A stretch of DNA of 64,000 bases from Roseateles oligotrophus (GCF_014204525.1 NZ_JACHLP010000001.1:868001-932000), one strand, 5' to 3'. Positions 19,134 through 31,136 are shown, counted from the stretch's first letter. A program made the numbers and translations. The notes: a model not told the origin generated them from the sequence alone.

Positions 19134-20378
19134 ATGTCTGCGACAAACACCCACAAAATCCGCCGACTGAGCAGCGCCCTGGGCCTGCTGGGTGCCGCCT
19201 GCCTCGGCAGCAGCACGGCATGGGCCGAGCAAAGCCCGTATTACTACGGCGCCTCGCTGGGCCTGAACCATGTGTCCAATATCTACCGGGTGAACAACAA
19301 CGCCAATAGCGACGAGGTGGCCACCGCCTCCCTGCTGGCCGGCATCGACCAACACCTGGGCCGCCAGCGCCTGTATGCCGACGCCTCGGTACAGGCCAAC
19401 CGCTACCGCAAAAGCAGCACGCTGAACAATCTGGGCTACAACCTCAAAGGAGGTTTGGACTGGTCCACGATCGGGCGGCTTTCGGGCACCGTCAGCGCCA
19501 GCGCCAACCGCGCTTTGGCTAACTACAATATTGATCGCAACAACACCACGCCGATTTTCGCCAAGAACATCGAGACCAATAACCGCCTGGACAGCACGGT
19601 CCGCCTGGGCCTGGTGACCAAGCTAACGCTGGAGGGCAGCGTGGGCCTGGTGCAACGACGCTTCACGCTGGACCAGTTCAACCGCTTTGAATACGATCAA
19701 AAGCGCTATGCCGTGGACCTGTTCTACAAGCCCAGTGCCGATTTGAGGTTTGGGCTCGGCCTGAGTCGATCCAACACCGATTACCCGCGCTACGAGGCCA
19801 TTGGCACCCCTGTCACCGACTACAAGCCCGCGGCCTATAAACGCGATGACATCAATCTGACCAGCGATTGGACGATCAGCGGCAAAAGCGCCTTGTATGC
19901 GCGGCTGAGTTCGGGCAAATCCAAGCAAACCGTCGGAGGCAACAACGACTTCTCGGGCGTGACGGGCCAACTGACCTGGAACTGGCGCCCCACGGCGCGC
20001 TGGAATGTCTCGACCTCGGTGAGCCGGGACACCGGCCTGGAATCCTCGCTATTCCAGAACGGCCCCGTCACCAGCAGCTACGACCAGGACCGCCTGACCA
20101 ATGCGCTGCAGGTGAACGCCAGCTACGAACTCAGCGCCAAAGTCACCCTCACCGGCGGCATGAGCTTCAGCAACACCGACCGGGCCAAGTCGCTAGCGAC
20201 CAATTCCCTCAAGGACTTCGACAAGGACAAGGCCTACAACCTGGGCCTGCGCTGGGCCTATTCGCGCGGCATCACGCTGGGCTGCCAAGTCGGCGTCCAG
20301 TCACGCGACAGCAGCGTCGCCACCTACGCCTACTCGGCCAATAACTACGGTTGCTACGGCCAGATCCTGGTCAACTGA
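19134..20378 (+). CDS. epsL: Exosortase-B-associated outer-membrane beta-barrel protein EpsL
   Basis: A 414-residue predicted outer-membrane protein. The signal peptide (about residues 1-31) ends near SSTAWAEQ. The rest is alternating beta strands rich in aromatic residues, Asn, Ser and Thr, with internal barrel-like repeats such as LSARVTL-type and YNLGLRWAYSRG strands. It matches the EpsL family, proposed outer-membrane component of XrtB-linked polysaccharide systems. The start at 19134 is set by GAAAAGGA just upstream; a start at 19092 is also open. The end LVN is compatible with a barrel but lacks the usual terminal Phe. The gap to epsB is 31 bp, so the two are co-transcribed. Confidence 0.82.
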   Translation: MSATNTHKIRRLSSALGLLGAACLGSSTAWAEQSPYYYGASLGLNHVSNIYRVNNNANSDEVATASLLAGIDQHLGRQRLYADASVQANRYRKSSTLNNLGYNLKGGLDWSTIGRLSGTVSASANRALANYNIDRNNTTPIFAKNIETNNRLDSTVRLGLVTKLTLEGSVGLVQRRFTLDQFNRFEYDQKRYAVDLFYKPSADLRFGLGLSRSNTDYPRYEAIGTPVTDYKPAAYKRDDINLTSDWTISGKSALYARLSSGKSKQTVGGNNDFSGVTGQLTWNWRPTARWNVSTSVSRDTGLESSLFQNGPVTSSYDQDRLTNALQVNASYELSAKVTLTGGMSFSNTDRAKSLATNSLKDFDKDKAYNLGLRWAYSRGITLGCQVGVQSRDSSVATYAYSANNYGCYGQILVN

Positions 20379-20391
20379 GCGGACAAATCCC

Positions 20392-21429
20392 GTGACAAAA
20401 CCCACCATCCTGCTGACCGGCGCCACCGGCTATATCGGCTCCCACACCTGGCTGGCTTTGCAAGCCGCGGGCTATGCGGTCGTCGGTATCGACAATTTCT
20501 CCAACAGCTCGGCCGAGGTACTGACTCGCCTGGAGCGCCTGAGCGGCCGGACGCCGGTGTTCGAGCAAGTGGACGTCTGCGACGCGGCCGCGCTGGGCGC
20601 CGTGTTTGCCCGCCATCGCCCGGCAGCCGTCGTGCACTTCGCGGCCTTCAAGGCCGTGGGCGAATCGACCGCCAAGCCGCTGGACTACTACCGCAACAAT
20701 ATCGGCGGCCTGATCAATACCTGCGAGGTGATGCGCCAGCATGGCTGCACCCGTATCGTCTTCAGCTCCAGTGCCACGGTCTACGGCGTGCCCGAGAAGC
20801 TACCCCTGGACGAGCAGGCCGCGCTGTCGGCCGTCAACCCCTACGGCGCCACCAAGCTGATGGGCGAGACGATTCTGCGCGATCTGGGTGCCGCAGAGCC
20901 GGCCTGGCAAACCGCCGCCCTGCGCTACTTCAACCCGGTGGGCGCGCACGAGAGCGGCCTGATCGGCGAGGATCCCAGCGGCATCCCCAACAACCTGATG
21001 CCTTTTGTGGCCCAGGTCGCCGTGGGCCGCCGCGCGCGCCTGCAGGTCTTTGGCAATGACTACGCCACGCATGACGGCACCGGCGTGCGCGACTACATCC
21101 ATGTGCAGGATCTGGCCGAGGGCCATGTGGCGGCGCTGCGCTTCCTGCTGGCGGGAAGCGAGTCCATCACCGTCAACCTGGGCACCGGCCAGGGCTATAG
21201 CGTGCTCGATCTGGTCAAGGCCTACGAGGCCGCCAGCGGACGCGCCGTGCCCTACGACATCGTGGCCCGCCGGGCCGGCGATGTGGCGGCCTGCTATGCC
21301 GATCCGCAACTGGCCAAGGACAAGCTGGGCTGGCAGGCCAAGCACGATCTGGCCCGCATGTGCGAAGACAGCTGGCGTTGGCAAAGTCTGAATCCCAAGG
21401 GGTTTGCGCAACAAGAAATTTCGGCCTAA
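20392..21429 (+). CDS. galE: UDP-glucose 4-epimerase
   Basis: Interconverts UDP-glucose and UDP-galactose (NAD-dependent, cytoplasmic). An extended short-chain dehydrogenase fold: nucleotide motif TGATGYIGSH at residues 9-18, active-site Ser-Ser-Ser at 125-127, and the YxxxK pair Y151/K155 in NPYGATKLMGE. The substrate segment GVRDYIHVQDLAEGH is typical of GalE. The GTG start lies 13 bp after the epsL stop. It supplies UDP-Gal for the polysaccharide. Confidence 0.94.
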   Translation: MTKPTILLTGATGYIGSHTWLALQAAGYAVVGIDNFSNSSAEVLTRLERLSGRTPVFEQVDVCDAAALGAVFARHRPAAVVHFAAFKAVGESTAKPLDYYRNNIGGLINTCEVMRQHGCTRIVFSSSATVYGVPEKLPLDEQAALSAVNPYGATKLMGETILRDLGAAEPAWQTAALRYFNPVGAHESGLIGEDPSGIPNNLMPFVAQVAVGRRARLQVFGNDYATHDGTGVRDYIHVQDLAEGHVAALRFLLAGSESITVNLGTGQGYSVLDLVKAYEAASGRAVPYDIVARRAGDVAACYADPQLAKDKLGWQAKHDLARMCEDSWRWQSLNPKGFAQQEISA

Positions 21430-21450
21430 ACAGACCTAAGCAAGATAACA

Positions 21451-22902
21451 ATGACTCAGCTGAATGAATCCATCCTGGTCCAACCGGTCATCATGGCGGG
21501 CGGCAGCGGCACCCGCTTGTGGCCGCTTTCGCGCGCCCGCTACCCCAAGCAATTCCTGATCCTGTCGGGCAATACCAGCTTGTTTCAGCAGGCCGCAACA
21601 CGCTTGGCGGCCTTGGCCGCCGGCGACCTTGCCCTGGCCAAGCCCTTGATCGTCGGCAATGAAGAACACCGCTTCCTGGTGCTGGACCAATTGCAGGAGT
21701 CCGGCCAGGAGCCCAGCGCCGTGCTGCTGGAGCCGGTGGGCCGCAACACCGCGCCGGCCCTGACCCTGGCGGCCCTGCAGGCGCTTGAAGGCGGGCAGGA
21801 TCCGGTGCTGGTGGTGACGCCGGCCGACCAGACCGTCACCCGACCCGAGGCCTTCACCACCAGCCTGCAGCAGGCCGTGCGCCTGGCGGCGGACGGAACC
21901 ATCGTCATCCTGGGCATCAAGCCCGACCGGGCCGAAACCGGCTTTGGCTATATCCGCAGCCATCTGGATGGCGCGAGCCTGGCGGTCGAGCAATTCGTCG
22001 AGAAGCCCGATGCCGCCACCGCCGAACGTTATGTGGCCGACGGCAATTACTGCTGGAACAGCGGCATGTTTGTGCTGCGCGCCAGCCGCTGGATCGAGGC
22101 CTTGCAGCGCTTCCGGCCGGACATCCTGGCGGCGACGCGCGCCGCCTTCGAGGCCCGCAAGATCGACGCCAAATTCATTCGCCCGGGCAAGGCCGAGTTC
22201 GCCGCCATTCCTTCGGAATCGGTGGACTACGCGGTGATGGAGCGCTGCCCCGGCAGCGAGTTCCCCCTGCGCATGCTGGCCCTGGATGCGGGCTGGAGCG
22301 ATCTGGGCGCCTGGGACGCCGTCTGGCAGGTCTCGGACAAGGACGCCGAGGGCAATGCCTGCGTGGGCGACGCGATGATCAGCGATAGCAAGAACACCCT
22401 GGTCCACGCCAGCAGCCGCCTGGTCAGCGTGGTTGGGCTGCAAGACGTGGTGGTGGTGGAGACGGCCGACGCCGTGCTGGTCAGCGACCGCGCCCGCAGC
22501 CAGGACGTGAAACACATCGTCGCCCGCCTGGACGCCGCCGGGCGCGAGGAACAAAGCCTGCACCGCAAGGTGCACCGGCCCTGGGGCTGGTACGACAGCA
22601 TAGACTCCGGCGCGCGCTTCCAGGTCAAGCGCATCATGGTCAAGCCCGGCGCCACGCTGAGCCTGCAGATGCACCACCACCGGGCCGAGCATTGGGTCGT
22701 CGTCTCCGGCACGGCCGAGGTCACCAATGGCGACAAGGTCCAGTTGCTGAGCGAAAACCAGAGCACCTACATCCCCTTGGGCCAGACCCATCGCCTGGCC
22801 AATCCCGGCAAGGTGCCGCTGGAAATCATCGAGGTCCAGTCTGGCGCCTATCTGGGCGAGGACGATATTGTTCGCTTCGATGACAGCTACGGCCGCCAAT
22901 AG
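21451..22902 (+). CDS. manC: Mannose-1-phosphate guanylyltransferase / mannose-6-phosphate isomerase
   Basis: A bifunctional 483-residue enzyme that makes GDP-mannose. The N-terminal nucleotidyltransferase domain has the pyrophosphorylase signature [20 protein letters not shown] at about residues 15-34 and the FVEKP motif. The C-terminal cupin isomerase domain carries RPWGWYD, KPGATLSLQMHHHRAEHW with metal-binding His residues, and QTHRLANPG. Length is normal for the AlgA/ManC family. It lies 21 bp after galE in the same operon. No phosphomannomutase or GDP-mannose-modifying gene is present nearby. Confidence 0.94.
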   Translation: MTQLNESILVQPVIMAGGSGTRLWPLSRARYPKQFLILSGNTSLFQQAATRLAALAAGDLALAKPLIVGNEEHRFLVLDQLQESGQEPSAVLLEPVGRNTAPALTLAALQALEGGQDPVLVVTPADQTVTRPEAFTTSLQQAVRLAADGTIVILGIKPDRAETGFGYIRSHLDGASLAVEQFVEKPDAATAERYVADGNYCWNSGMFVLRASRWIEALQRFRPDILAATRAAFEARKIDAKFIRPGKAEFAAIPSESVDYAVMERCPGSEFPLRMLALDAGWSDLGAWDAVWQVSDKDAEGNACVGDAMISDSKNTLVHASSRLVSVVGLQDVVVVETADAVLVSDRARSQDVKHIVARLDAAGREEQSLHRKVHRPWGWYDSIDSGARFQVKRIMVKPGATLSLQMHHHRAEHWVVVSGTAEVTNGDKVQLLSENQSTYIPLGQTHRLANPGKVPLEIIEVQSGAYLGEDDIVRFDDSYGRQ

Positions 22903-22968
22903 CTGTTCGGCGGCGGATTTTGTCAGCCGTTTTTACCCATTAGAAAATCATCCTCGCAAGGAATTGTC

Positions 22969-24249
<1,281 letters not shown>

Positions 24250-24275
24250 TTTGTCCTTCTTGAGGCGCGCAAAAT

Positions 24276-25334
24276 ATGACTCTCCTCGTCACCGGCGGCG
24301 CCGGCTTCATCGGCAGCAATTTCGTGCTCGACTGGCTCAAATCCTCGGATGAGCCCATCGTCACCCTGGACGCGCTGACCTATGCCGGCAATCTGGAAAA
24401 CCTCGCCTCGCTGCAAGGCGATGCCCGCCACACTTTCGTGAAGGGCGATATCTGCGAGCGCGCCTTGGTGGATCAGCTGCTGAGCCAGCACCGGCCGCGC
24501 GCCCTGATCCACTTCGCGGCGGAGAGCCATGTGGACCGCTCCATCAGCGGCCCCGGCGCCTTTATGCGCACCAATATCGAAGGCACTTACACGCTGCTGG
24601 AGGCATCGCGCGCCTACTGGAGCGGCCTCGGCGATGTCGACAAGGCTGCATGGCGCTTCCACCATGTGTCGACCGACGAGGTCTACGGCTCTTTGAGCGA
24701 GCAAGACCCGCCCTTTGCCGAGACCAAGACCTACGAGCCCAACAGCCCCTACTCGGCCAGCAAGGCCGCCAGCGACCACCTGGTGCGCGCCTGGCACCAC
24801 ACCTACGGCCTGCCGGTGCTGACCACCAATTGCAGCAATAACTACGGGCCCTATCACTTCCCCGAGAAGCTGATCCCGCTGATGATCGTCAACGCCCTGG
24901 CGGGCAAGGCCCTGCCCATCTATGGTGACGGCAAGAATGTGCGGGACTGGCTGTTTGTGAGCGACCACGCCAGCGCCATCCGCGCCGTGCTCCAGGGCGG
25001 CCGCGTGGGCGAGACCTACAACATCGGCGGCTGGAACGAGATGAGCAATCTGGAGATCGTGCACACCGTCTGCGAGCTTCTCGATGAGCTGCGCCCCGAT
25101 GCAGCGGGCAGCTACAAGCGTCTGATCACTTTCGTCAAAGACCGCCCCGGCCACGACAGGCGTTATGCCATCGACGCCCGCAAGATCGAGCGTGAACTGG
25201 GCTGGCGCCCCGCCGAGACCTTTGCCACGGGCATTCGCAAAACGGTGCAGTGGTACTTGGACCACCCCGAGTGGGTGGTGCGCGTGCAAAGCGGCGCCTA
25301 CCGCGACTGGGTGGCCCAGCAATACCAAGCATGA
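24276..25334 (+). CDS. rfbB: dTDP-glucose 4,6-dehydratase
   Basis: Second step of dTDP-L-rhamnose synthesis. Short-chain dehydrogenase fold: NAD motif [10 protein letters not shown] (residues 6-15), catalytic Thr-Asp-Glu at 133-135 (VSTDEVYG) and Y159/K163 in [29 protein letters not shown] and the C-terminal [12 protein letters not shown] are diagnostic of RmlB. The length of 352 residues is usual. Its stop overlaps rfbD by four bases. Confidence 0.96.
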   Translation: MTLLVTGGAGFIGSNFVLDWLKSSDEPIVTLDALTYAGNLENLASLQGDARHTFVKGDICERALVDQLLSQHRPRALIHFAAESHVDRSISGPGAFMRTNIEGTYTLLEASRAYWSGLGDVDKAAWRFHHVSTDEVYGSLSEQDPPFAETKTYEPNSPYSASKAASDHLVRAWHHTYGLPVLTTNCSNNYGPYHFPEKLIPLMIVNALAGKALPIYGDGKNVRDWLFVSDHASAIRAVLQGGRVGETYNIGGWNEMSNLEIVHTVCELLDELRPDAAGSYKRLITFVKDRPGHDRRYAIDARKIERELGWRPAETFATGIRKTVQWYLDHPEWVVRVQSGAYRDWVAQQYQA

Positions 25335-26212
25335 AGATTCTCTTGCTGGGCAAGAACGGCCAAGTGGGTTGGGAGCTGCAACGCGCCCTGGCGCCGCTGG
25401 GCGAGCTGATCGCGCTGGACCGCAGCGAGGGTGCCGACCTCGCCAACGCGCAGGCGCTGCAGGCCAAGGTCCGCGAAGTCGCCCCCCAAATCATCGTCAA
25501 TGCCGCGGCCTACACGGCGGTGGACAAGGCCGAGTCGGAGCAAGACCTGGCCCTGGCCATCAACGCCCATGCACCCGGCCTGCTGGCCCAGGAGGCCAAA
25601 CGCTCACGCGCCTTGCTGATTCACTACAGCAGCGACTATGTGTTTGACGGCAGCGGTGACGCACCTCGCAGCGAAGACGCGGCCACCGGCCCCTTGAGCG
25701 TCTACGGTCGCAGCAAATTGCAAGGCGAAGAGGCCATACGCGAAAGCGGCTGCCAACACCTGATCCTGCGCACCAGCTGGGTCTATGCCGCGCGCGGCGG
25801 CAACTTCGCCAAGACCATGTTGCGCCTGGCGGCAGAACGGGAACAACTCAAGGTCATCGCCGATCAGATCGGCGCGCCCACGGGTGCCGATCTCCTGGCC
25901 GACCTGACGGCACAGATGCTCGCACCAGCGCGAGCTCGGCCCGAACTCAGCGGCACCTATCACGCGGTGGCTAGCGGCGAAACCAGCTGGCATGCCTACG
26001 CGCGGCATGTGATCGCGTTCGCCCGCAGCCGGGGTCAGGTCTTGCGCGTGGCGCCGGATCAGGTGCTGGCCATCACTACCCGCGACTACCCCACGCCTGC
26101 CCAGCGCCCCCTGAACTCCCGCCTGTCCACGGCCAAGCTGCAAGCGGCCTTTGGCCTGCGCCTACCGCATTGGCAGCCCGGCGTGGAGCGTATGTTGACC
26201 GAAATTCTCTAG
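25331..26212 (+). CDS. rfbD: dTDP-4-dehydrorhamnose reductase
   Basis: Last step of dTDP-L-rhamnose synthesis, NAD(P)H-dependent. The start ATG at 25331 overlaps the rfbB stop (ATGA); the open frame upstream of it lies inside rfbB. The Rossmann motif is [12 protein letters not shown]. Active-site region: [10 protein letters not shown] and the YxxxK motif in [26 protein letters not shown] and [14 protein letters not shown] are typical of RmlD. 293 residues, 10 bp before rfbA. Confidence 0.95.
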   Translation: MKILLLGKNGQVGWELQRALAPLGELIALDRSEGADLANAQALQAKVREVAPQIIVNAAAYTAVDKAESEQDLALAINAHAPGLLAQEAKRSRALLIHYSSDYVFDGSGDAPRSEDAATGPLSVYGRSKLQGEEAIRESGCQHLILRTSWVYAARGGNFAKTMLRLAAEREQLKVIADQIGAPTGADLLADLTAQMLAPARARPELSGTYHAVASGETSWHAYARHVIAFARSRGQVLRVAPDQVLAITTRDYPTPAQRPLNSRLSTAKLQAAFGLRLPHWQPGVERMLTEIL

Positions 26213-26222
26213 GGAGAAAACC

Positions 26223-27110
26223 ATGAGCAAAAACCGCAAAGGCATCATCCTCGCCGGAGGTTCCGGCACCCGGCTGCACCCCGCCACCCTGGCTATCAGC
26301 AAGCAACTGCTGCCGGTCTACGACAAGCCCATGGTGTACTACCCGCTGGCCACCCTGATGCTGGCCGGCATCCGCGACATCTTGCTGATCAGCACGCCAC
26401 AAGACCTGCCGCGCTTCGAGGCCTTGCTGGGTGACGGTGCACGCTGGGGCATCCATATCGGCTACTGCGTACAACCCAGCCCCGACGGCCTGGCCCAGGC
26501 CTTCATCCTGGGCAAAAACTTCATCGATGGTGCGCCGAGCGCCCTGGTCCTGGGCGACAACATCTTCTACGGTCATAATTTCCAAGGTCTGCTGAACCAC
26601 GCCAGCGAAACAAAAACCGGCGCCACCGTCTTCGCCTACCACGTGACCGACCCCGAGCGCTATGGCGTGGTGGACTTCGATGCCGACAAGAAAGCCCTGT
26701 CCATCGAAGAAAAACCCGCCCAGCCCAAGAGCAATTACGCCGTCACCGGCCTGTACTTCTACGACGAGCAGGTCTGCGATATCGCCGCCAATATCAAGCC
26801 CAGCGCACGTGGCGAATTGGAGATCACCGACGTCAACGCCCAGTACCTGCGCCAAGAGCAGCTGCAGGTCGAAATCATGGGCCGGGGCTACGCCTGGCTG
26901 GACACGGGCACGCACGACAGCTTGATGGAAGCCGGCCAGTTCATCGCCACCTTGGAAAAGCGCCAAGGGCTCAAGGTCGCCTGCCCGGAGGAAATCGCCT
27001 TCCGCGCTGGCTGGATCACGGCCGAGCAATTGGCCGCCCTGGCCCAGCCCCTGGCCAAGAACGGCTACGGCCAGTACCTGCAAAAGCTGCTGGCCGACAA
27101 AGCCTTCTGA
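26223..27110 (+). CDS. rfbA: Glucose-1-phosphate thymidylyltransferase
   Basis: First step of dTDP-L-rhamnose synthesis: dTTP plus glucose-1-phosphate gives dTDP-glucose. The nucleotidyltransferase signature [18 protein letters not shown] opens the protein and [16 protein letters not shown] follows. [12 protein letters not shown] holds the metal-binding Asp, and [20 protein letters not shown] is the RmlA sugar-binding region. 295 residues, normal. A strong AGGGAGAA ribosome site is present. It lies 2 bp before rfbC. Confidence 0.96.
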   Translation: MSKNRKGIILAGGSGTRLHPATLAISKQLLPVYDKPMVYYPLATLMLAGIRDILLISTPQDLPRFEALLGDGARWGIHIGYCVQPSPDGLAQAFILGKNFIDGAPSALVLGDNIFYGHNFQGLLNHASETKTGATVFAYHVTDPERYGVVDFDADKKALSIEEKPAQPKSNYAVTGLYFYDEQVCDIAANIKPSARGELEITDVNAQYLRQEQLQVEIMGRGYAWLDTGTHDSLMEAGQFIATLEKRQGLKVACPEEIAFRAGWITAEQLAALAQPLAKNGYGQYLQKLLADKAF

Positions 27111-27112
27111 CG

Positions 27113-27664
27113 ATGAAGCTCACGCCCACCAAGCTGCCCGAGGTCCTCATCGTCGAACCCCGTGTGTTCGGCGATGCGCGCGGTTTCTTCACCGAGAGCT
27201 GGAACGAGCAAGTCTTCAACCAGACTCTGGGGCAAGAGATCCGCTTTGTACAGGACAACCACTCGCGCTCGGCGCGTGGCGTGCTGCGCGGCCTGCATTA
27301 CCAGCTGGCCCCGCACACCCAGGGCAAGCTGGTCCGTGTCGTGAAGGGTGCGGTCTTTGACGTGGCGGTCGATATGCGCCGCTCCAGTCCCAATTTCGGC
27401 CGCTGGGCCGGGGTGGAGTTGAGTGAAGACAATCACCGCCAGCTCTGGGTGCCGCCGGGCTTTGCGCACGGCTTCCTGGTGCTGAGCGAGTCGGCGGACT
27501 TTCTGTACAAGACCACGGACTTTTACGCGCCGCATTCTGAAGCCTGCGTGCGCTGGGACGATCCGGCCATTGGCATCCAATGGCCGGATGAGGGCGTCCC
27601 CCCCTTGTTGGCGGAGAAGGATGCGAAGGCACCCCTGCTCGCGCAAGCAAGTACTTTTGCTTGA
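27113..27664 (+). CDS. rfbC: dTDP-4-dehydrorhamnose 3,5-epimerase
   Basis: Third step of dTDP-L-rhamnose synthesis, a cupin-fold epimerase. Characteristic segments: EPRVFGDARGFFTESWN, FVQDNHSRSARGVLRGLHYQ (catalytic His in GLHYQ), WVPPGFAHGFLVLS and the Tyr-containing YKTTDFYAP. 183 residues. Last gene of the first plus-strand block. The convergent DUF535 gene ends 4 bp away and no terminator hairpin fits between, so transcripts may overlap. Confidence 0.95.
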   Translation: MKLTPTKLPEVLIVEPRVFGDARGFFTESWNEQVFNQTLGQEIRFVQDNHSRSARGVLRGLHYQLAPHTQGKLVRVVKGAVFDVAVDMRRSSPNFGRWAGVELSEDNHRQLWVPPGFAHGFLVLSESADFLYKTTDFYAPHSEACVRWDDPAIGIQWPDEGVPPLLAEKDAKAPLLAQASTFA

Positions 27665-27668
27665 ACTC

Positions 27669-28601
27669 CTAGCGACTAAAAACAGGCATACCGCGACGGT
27701 GAGAGGCCAAGGTCGCCCTGGCTGCGCTCTCGATTTCCTGCCAGAAAGCGCGCCGGGTGGCGGCACGCTTGCGGTGCTTGCTTGAGACCTCACTCAAGGG
27801 CTTCATCAAGAACGGCACGGGTATTTCAAATCCCAGGGCATGGGAATCGGTTCCGCCCAGCACGGTCCAAAACGCGTCGTAAGCATTGGCAAAATGCTTC
27901 ACGTCATTGGGGTCGTAGCAACATTGATCGACACCGCGAATTGCCATGACCCTGGACGCATCCATGGCCAAGGCCAGGCCTTGCAACGCGGCATAGCAGA
28001 AGTACGAAGGTGAATTCTGCGGAAACGCGCGCTCGAATTTCTCCAGCGGCTCGGTGTCCTGACGCCAGCGGGCCTGATTCCGGGTGATATAGGGGCGAAC
28101 CTCCTGCTCACCCTGCTCCCCATGCACGCAGATCCAGCTGAAGGAAATGCTGTGCAGGCGATCCTGGTCGGCAAAGAAATACACCGCTAACTCGCCTTCC
28201 GGAATCTTGATCGACCCACGGCGCAAACACATCTGGAAATTCACACCCTCAACATTCTTCTCCCACAGCACCAAACCATCGCCACCGTAAATCGCTGATT
28301 TATAGCTGGCGTCAAAAGCCTGGTCATCCACCAGAAAATGATTGAATGCATATTCAATCCGCTGGTCCACCGAGAACTCACCGTTCAAATACTTCTTGGT
28401 CGTCAGATGGTGCAGGAAATTTCCCGGATCACCCGCATCGAAGAATTCCAGGCACAAAGAAAGCGCCCATATTTTTTTATTCGACCAAAAATACCAGAAA
28501 TTACGCAGCGAACGCAGCGCAAAAACGGTTCCACTCCTGACACCAAATACTCTCCCATTCTGTCGGGTGGCCTTGTAGAGACTCTTCGCAATCTTCAGCA
28601 C
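27669..28601 (-). CDS. DUF535 (VirK/YbjX) family protein
   Basis: A 310-residue protein of the VirK/YbjX family, linked in enterobacteria to intracellular survival and resistance to antimicrobial peptides through the envelope; its biochemical activity is unknown. Family-like blocks: RIEYAFNHFLVDDQAF, EGELAVYFF, FCYAALQGLALAMDASRVMAIRG and YDAFWTVLGG near the C-terminus. The start is the GTG at 28601, preceded by GAGGAG (28607-28612) with 5-nt spacing. A TTG ten codons upstream is less likely. Its start is in a visibly AT-richer stretch than the neighbouring rfb and ugd genes, which suggests separate acquisition. It lies on the minus strand, downstream of ugd. Confidence 0.8.
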   Translation of the reverse strand: MLKIAKSLYKATRQNGRVFGVRSGTVFALRSLRNFWYFWSNKKIWALSLCLEFFDAGDPGNFLHHLTTKKYLNGEFSVDQRIEYAFNHFLVDDQAFDASYKSAIYGGDGLVLWEKNVEGVNFQMCLRRGSIKIPEGELAVYFFADQDRLHSISFSWICVHGEQGEQEVRPYITRNQARWRQDTEPLEKFERAFPQNSPSYFCYAALQGLALAMDASRVMAIRGVDQCCYDPNDVKHFANAYDAFWTVLGGTDSHALGFEIPVPFLMKPLSEVSSKHRKRAATRRAFWQEIESAARATLASHRRGMPVFSR

Positions 28602-28709
28602 ACGGGCTCCTCGATGTCCGTCATGACGCAACGCGCTCAGCTTGGCGGGAGCAATACCTCATCCCCAATCAATCTAGTTTTTATCAATCCAGCAAGAAAT
28701 CCAACACCA

Positions 28710-30059
28710 TCACAGGCAGTCGTTCCGCCCCCGCCCAATCCCCCAATGTTCAATCCCCAAGGCCTTCATCAATGCAGGCTCATACTGGTTGCGGCCGTCA
28801 AACACCACAGGCTGCTTGAGGCTGGACTTGATCTGATCAAAGTCGGGGCTTTTGAACTCTTTCCACTCCGTCACCAGCAGCAAGGCGTCCGCGCCCTCCA
28901 GAGCCTGGTCCGCACGTTCGCTGAAGCGCAGGCGCTCGGAGGCCAGCTCCTTGGCCAGGAGCCGGCGCGCCTCGGGCATGGCCACCGGGTCGTAGGCGGT
29001 GAGGGTGGCCCCGCGCTTGAGCAAGGCTTGCACGATCACCAGGGCCGGGGCCTCGCGCATATCGTCGGTATTGGGCTTGAAAGCCAGGCCCCAGACGGCG
29101 AAATGCCGGCCGCTCAGGTCGGCGCCAAAGCGCGCGGTGACCTTGTCCACCAGCAGCATCTTTTGCCGCTCATTGGCCTCTTCCACCGCAGTCAGCACAC
29201 GCAGCGGAATGCCCTCGCCTTGCGCGGCCTGGATCAAGGCCTTGACGTCCTTGGGGAAGCAGGAGCCGCCATAGCCCGCGCCGGCGTACAAAAAGCTGTA
29301 GCCGATGCGCGGGTCGGAGCCGATGCCCCGCCGGACTAACTCGATATCCGCGCCGACCTTCTCGGCCAGCAAGGCCATCTCGTTCATGAAGCTGATGCGG
29401 GTGGCCAGCATGGCATTGGCCGCGTACTTGGTGAACTCGGCGCTGCGCAGATCCATCACCACCAGGCGGTCATGATTGCGGGTGAAGGGCGCGTAGAGGG
29501 CGCGCATCAGCAAGGTGGCTTGCTCGTCCTCGCTGCCGACGATGATGCGGTCGGGCTTCATGAAGTCCTCCACCGCCGCGCCCTCTTTCAGGAACTCGGG
29601 GTTGGAGACCACGGCATAGGCCATCTCGCTCAGGCCGCGCTTGGCCAGCTCCTCGCCCACGGCGGCGCGCACCTTGTCGGCCGTACCCACGGGCACCGTG
29701 CTCTTGTCCACGATGACCTTGTAGTCGGTCATGCGCTGGCCGATGGAGCGCGCGGCCGCCAGCACGTATTGCAGATCGGCCGAGCCGTCCTCATCGGGCG
29801 GCGTACCCACGCCGATGAAGAGGATGGTGCCGTGCTTCACCGCCAGGTCCACGTCGGTGGTGAACTGCAGGCGGCCCGCCGCCACATTGCGGCGCACCAC
29901 CTCCAGCAGGCCGGGTTCGTGAATGGGGATTTCGCCGTCGTTGAGGATGCGGATCTTCTCCGCGTTGACGTCCAGGCAAACCACATGGTTGCCCATCTCG
30001 GCCAGGCAGGCACCCGTCACCAAGCCAACATAACCCGTACCAATGGCGGTAACTTTCAT
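28710..30059 (-). CDS. ugd: UDP-glucose 6-dehydrogenase
   Basis: Makes UDP-glucuronate from UDP-glucose with two NAD+. The N-terminal motif is [18 protein letters not shown]. The active-site Cys267 lies in [16 protein letters not shown], and the C-terminal domain has [16 protein letters not shown]. Length 449, usual for the class. The downstream neighbour (in transcription) is the DUF535 gene, and the upstream one is the UDP-glucuronate 4-epimerase, 69 bp away, so the pair should give UDP-GlcA then UDP-GalA. Confidence 0.95.
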   Translation of the reverse strand: MKVTAIGTGYVGLVTGACLAEMGNHVVCLDVNAEKIRILNDGEIPIHEPGLLEVVRRNVAAGRLQFTTDVDLAVKHGTILFIGVGTPPDEDGSADLQYVLAAARSIGQRMTDYKVIVDKSTVPVGTADKVRAAVGEELAKRGLSEMAYAVVSNPEFLKEGAAVEDFMKPDRIIVGSEDEQATLLMRALYAPFTRNHDRLVVMDLRSAEFTKYAANAMLATRISFMNEMALLAEKVGADIELVRRGIGSDPRIGYSFLYAGAGYGGSCFPKDVKALIQAAQGEGIPLRVLTAVEEANERQKMLLVDKVTARFGADLSGRHFAVWGLAFKPNTDDMREAPALVIVQALLKRGATLTAYDPVAMPEARRLLAKELASERLRFSERADQALEGADALLLVTEWKEFKSPDFDQIKSSLKQPVVFDGRNQYEPALMKALGIEHWGIGRGRNDCL

Positions 30060-30128
30060 TCCCTGAAACCCTCTTTACTCAAACGAATACACTTCAATCA
30101 GCCCAGCGAGGCGCAAGCCAACGCAGCG

Positions 30129-31136
30129 TCAAACCTTGAAATAGTCGCGATACCAGGCCACAAACCTGGCCACGCCATCCGGCACCGGCATGGCGGGGCG
30201 GAAGTCGGTCCAGGCCGCCAGCTCTTCCACATCCGCATGGGTGGCGGGCACATCGCCGTCTTGCAAGGGCATGAAGTTTTTGAGCGCTTCTTTGCCCACG
30301 GCCTGTTCGATGGCTTCGATGAAAGCCATCAGCTGGATGGGCGCATGGTTGCCGATATTGAAGACGCGGTAAGGCGCGTTGGAATGCGCCGGGTCGCTCT
30401 TCATCGCGTCATAGCCGGGCTCGGGCGTGGCCACGCGGTCCAGCACCCTCACCACGCCTTCGGCGATATCGTCCACATAGGTGAAATCGCGCACCATCTG
30501 GCCGTGGTTGAACACATTGATGGGGCGGCCTTCGATGATGGCCTTGGTGAACAGGAACAAGGCCATATCCGGCCGGCCCCAGGGCCCATAGACCGTGAAG
30601 AAGCGCAGGCCCGTGGTGGGCAGGCGGAACAGATGGCTATAGGTATGGGCCATCAACTCATTGGCCTTCTTGGTGGCCGCGTACAGGCTCACCGGATGAT
30701 CCACGCTGTGATGTTCCGAGAAGGGCATCAAGGTATTGCCGCCATAGACGCTGGAGCTGGAGGCATAGGCCAGATGCTCGACCTGGTTGTGGCGGCAGCC
30801 TTCCAGGATGTTGGTGAAGCCGACGATATTGCTCTCGATGTAGGCATGCGGGTTCTCGATCGAGTAACGCACACCGGCCTGGGCGGCCAGATGCACAACG
30901 CGGTCGAACTTCTCGGCCTTGAACAAGGCCTCGATGCCGGCACGGTCCGCCACATCCAGCTTGACGAAGCGGAAGCCCGGCAGCGGCGTCAGGCGGGCCA
31001 GACGGTCCAGCTTGAGCTGCGGGTCGTAATAGTCATTCAGATTGTCCAGGCCCACCACCTGATCGCCGCGCGCCAGCAGAAGCTGAGCCACATGCATGCC
31101 GATAAAACCGGCCGCGCCGGTAATGAGAACTTTCAC
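30129..31136 (-). CDS. UDP-glucuronate 4-epimerase (NAD-dependent epimerase)
   Basis: Interconverts UDP-glucuronate and UDP-galacturonate. Rossmann motif [33 protein letters not shown] is diagnostic of the GAE/LspL group. SSSSVYG and YAATKKANE (YxxxK) form the active site, and [13 protein letters not shown] is also typical. I chose the GTG at 31136 because GGAGAG precedes it and the protein then begins [11 protein letters not shown]; the open frame to 31250 looks non-coding. 335 residues. It is the first gene of the minus-strand block with ugd and the DUF535 gene. Confidence 0.91.
   Translation of the reverse strand: MKVLITGAAGFIGMHVAQLLLARGDQVVGLDNLNDYYDPQLKLDRLARLTPLPGFRFVKLDVADRAGIEALFKAEKFDRVVHLAAQAGVRYSIENPHAYIESNIVGFTNILEGCRHNQVEHLAYASSSSVYGGNTLMPFSEHHSVDHPVSLYAATKKANELMAHTYSHLFRLPTTGLRFFTVYGPWGRPDMALFLFTKAIIEGRPINVFNHGQMVRDFTYVDDIAEGVVRVLDRVATPEPGYDAMKSDPAHSNAPYRVFNIGNHAPIQLMAFIEAIEQAVGKEALKNFMPLQDGDVPATHADVEELAAWTDFRPAMPVPDGVARFVAWYRDYFKV

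Noticed and set aside
17711-19216. 501-residue minus-strand frame opposite epsB
   Set aside because: Antisense to a clear initiating sugar transferase; no signature of its own.
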